This document shows, in pieces, positions 14,458-15,204 of a stretch of 15,204 nucleotides of DNA. Position 1 is the first letter of the stretch. Every line of letters begins with the position of its first letter. This stretch comes from Chloroflexota bacterium (GTDB lineage Bacteria > Chloroflexota > Dehalococcoidia > Bin125). Position numbers and translations under genes: made by a program. The notes under the pieces are model-generated. The model was not told the origin of the DNA. It was given only the letters and a program-made list of their open reading frames with translations, and made no database searches. The stretch spans positions 1 to 15,204 of the forward strand of contig JAPOXB010000111.1 in NCBI GenBank assembly GCA_026707335.1, written 5' to 3'.

Positions 14458-14982
14458 ATGTGCCCCGATGCCGCCGCCCCCGACCCCCGGACCGCCGACG
14501 CGGAGCGACCGGTGTTCGCCCAACTGGAGGCGCTGGGCGTGACCTACGAGCGCCTGCCCTGCGACCCCGCCCTGGCCGACACGGAGCAGTTCTGCGCGCA
14601 CTACGGCATCGACCCGGCCCTGTCGGGCAACACGATCATCGTGGGGTCGCGGCGGGAGCCGCGGCAGTTCTCGGCCTGCCTCGTGACGGCGACGCAGCGC
14701 CTCGACGTGAACCGCACGATGCGCCGGCTGATGGGCGTGCGCACGCTGTCCTTCGCGAGCGCCGAGGACACGGCGGCGCTGACGGGGATGCTGATCGGCG
14801 GCGTGACGATGTTCGGCCTGCCCGACGATCTGCCGAAGTACATCGACCCGTCGCTGCTGACGCTGCCGGAGATCGTGATCGGCGGGGGGAGCCGCTCGTG
14901 CAAGCTGCGGCTCGCGCCGGCCGAGTTGCGAAAGCTCCCGAGCCTGCAGGTCGTGGAGGGGCTGGCGCTGTCGCGGGCGTGA
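14458..14982 (+). CDS. YbaK/EbsC-family protein (aminoacyl-tRNA deacylase fold)
   Basis: This 174-residue protein has the YbaK/ProX editing-domain fold, whose characterised members hydrolyse mischarged aminoacyl-tRNA in trans. Evidence is the TEQFCAHYGI segment (42-51), SGNTIIVGS (56-64), ACLVTATQRLDVNRTMRRLMG, and the C-terminal TGMLIGGVTMFGLPDDLPKYID block, followed by EIVIGGGSRSCKLRL. The lysine essential in YbaK/ProXp-ala proteins would lie at the position of N58, so the usual activity is doubtful. This TxxFCxxYG-type subfamily is, as I recall, common in high-GC bacteria. The ATG lies only 10 bases after a -10-like TAGGCT and has no strong ribosome-binding site, so the mRNA may be nearly leaderless. 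It stands alone, with the repeat region downstream. Confidence 0.88.
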   Translation: MCPDAAAPDPRTADAERPVFAQLEALGVTYERLPCDPALADTEQFCAHYGIDPALSGNTIIVGSRREPRQFSACLVTATQRLDVNRTMRRLMGVRTLSFASAEDTAALTGMLIGGVTMFGLPDDLPKYIDPSLLTLPEIVIGGGSRSCKLRLAPAELRKLPSLQVVEGLALSRA

Positions 14983-15022
14983 GGCGGTGGGGGGCCGGCT
15001 GCGCCGCTCCACGCCTCCGATC

Positions 15023-15068
15023 CCCGCTCTCCATTGCTCGGCGATGGTGAGGGGGTGCGGGGGTGAGG
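15023..15068. repeat. Hairpin repeat, right copy
   Basis: This second copy of the left-end element has arms at 15023-15037 and 15041-15055, again 15 bases each with a 3-nt loop. There are two mismatches and one G-T pair. A GGGGGTGAGG word (15059-15068) follows after three bases. In the left copy the same word follows the hairpin after 27 bases. It lies 40 bases after the YbaK-family stop and may shape the 3' end of that transcript. Confidence 0.75.
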
Positions 15069-15204
15069 TCTCCCTCGCCCGCCGCCCGCCCCCATCCCGT
15101 CGAGCGCAAGGAAGTCACTGCCCCCGCAGACCTTGACTGAACCCCCGGCCTGGGCCCGATAATACCCCCGCTCCGATTGCGCGAACTCGTCCACAGGGGA
15201 CGGG
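15069..15204 (+). promoter_or_regulatory. Non-coding right end with a promoter-like sequence
   Basis: No gene is recognisable here. On the plus strand TTGACT (15133-15138) and GATAAT (15158-15163) resemble -35 and -10 elements, though the 19-base spacer is long. GATAAT is the best -10 match seen in this GC-rich window. It points to a transcript starting near 15170 and leaving the right edge: a gene or structural RNA beyond the window. The product cannot be told. Confidence 0.5.

Noticed and set aside
1..15204. Prophage, insertion sequence, toxin-antitoxin or defence genes
   Set aside because: No integrase, transposase, nuclease-helicase or toxin-like genes were recognised. All fifteen genes fit metabolic, transport or maintenance families.
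1..15204. tRNA or rRNA genes
   Set aside because: No cloverleaf with a conserved T-loop word and no rRNA-like sequence was noticed by eye; a covariance search would settle it.

Overview
This is a very GC-rich window (about 70% or more by eye), densely coded, from a bacterium. It contains fifteen genes, all of which appear intact, in three blocks, plus short repeats at both ends. The mix is a branched-chain amino acid ABC transporter, a thiolase with a DUF35 partner, a family III CoA-transferase, an F420/FMN luciferase-like oxidoreductase and a chlorite-dismutase/HemQ-family protein. Together with the hairpin repeats and a CCTGTCCTGAGCG-type dispersed motif, this suggests an environmental Chloroflexota lineage (Dehalococcoidia-like). 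A high-GC actinobacterium is the main alternative. The taxonomic call is inference only.

Layout. 1-127: an intergenic hairpin-rich repeat. 128-3597, minus strand: a tightly overlapping livG-livF-livH-livM transporter operon with no substrate-binding protein in view. 3732-5411, plus: a DUF885 metallohydrolase. 5496-7618, plus: a thiolase-like enzyme, its DUF35 partner and a Bcp-type peroxiredoxin. 7631-12479, minus: exonuclease III (with its own promoter), a SpoU/TrmH RNA methyltransferase, a two-domain CoA-transferase and an LLM-class oxidoreductase. 12575-14370, minus: an aldo/keto reductase translationally coupled to a chlorite-dismutase/HemQ-family protein. 14458-14982, plus: a YbaK-family protein divergent from the reductase. 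14983-15204: a second copy of the left-end hairpin repeat, then a promoter-like sequence pointing out of the right edge.

How the genes relate. The transporter imports branched-chain amino acids or similar small substrates. The thiolase/DUF35 pair and the CoA-transferase plus LLM oxidoreductase look like parts of acyl-CoA catabolism. Peroxiredoxin, exonuclease III and the HemQ-family protein are housekeeping or stress functions. Nothing looks like a defence island, prophage, CRISPR array or biosynthetic cluster. I do not see a clearly new system. The most interesting points are several enzyme-fold proteins that appear to lack their family's usual catalytic residue (thiolase, first CoA-transferase domain, YbaK protein, Cld distal arginine), the modular hairpin repeat at both ends, and a recurring GCTAG-containing -10-like motif upstream of genes.
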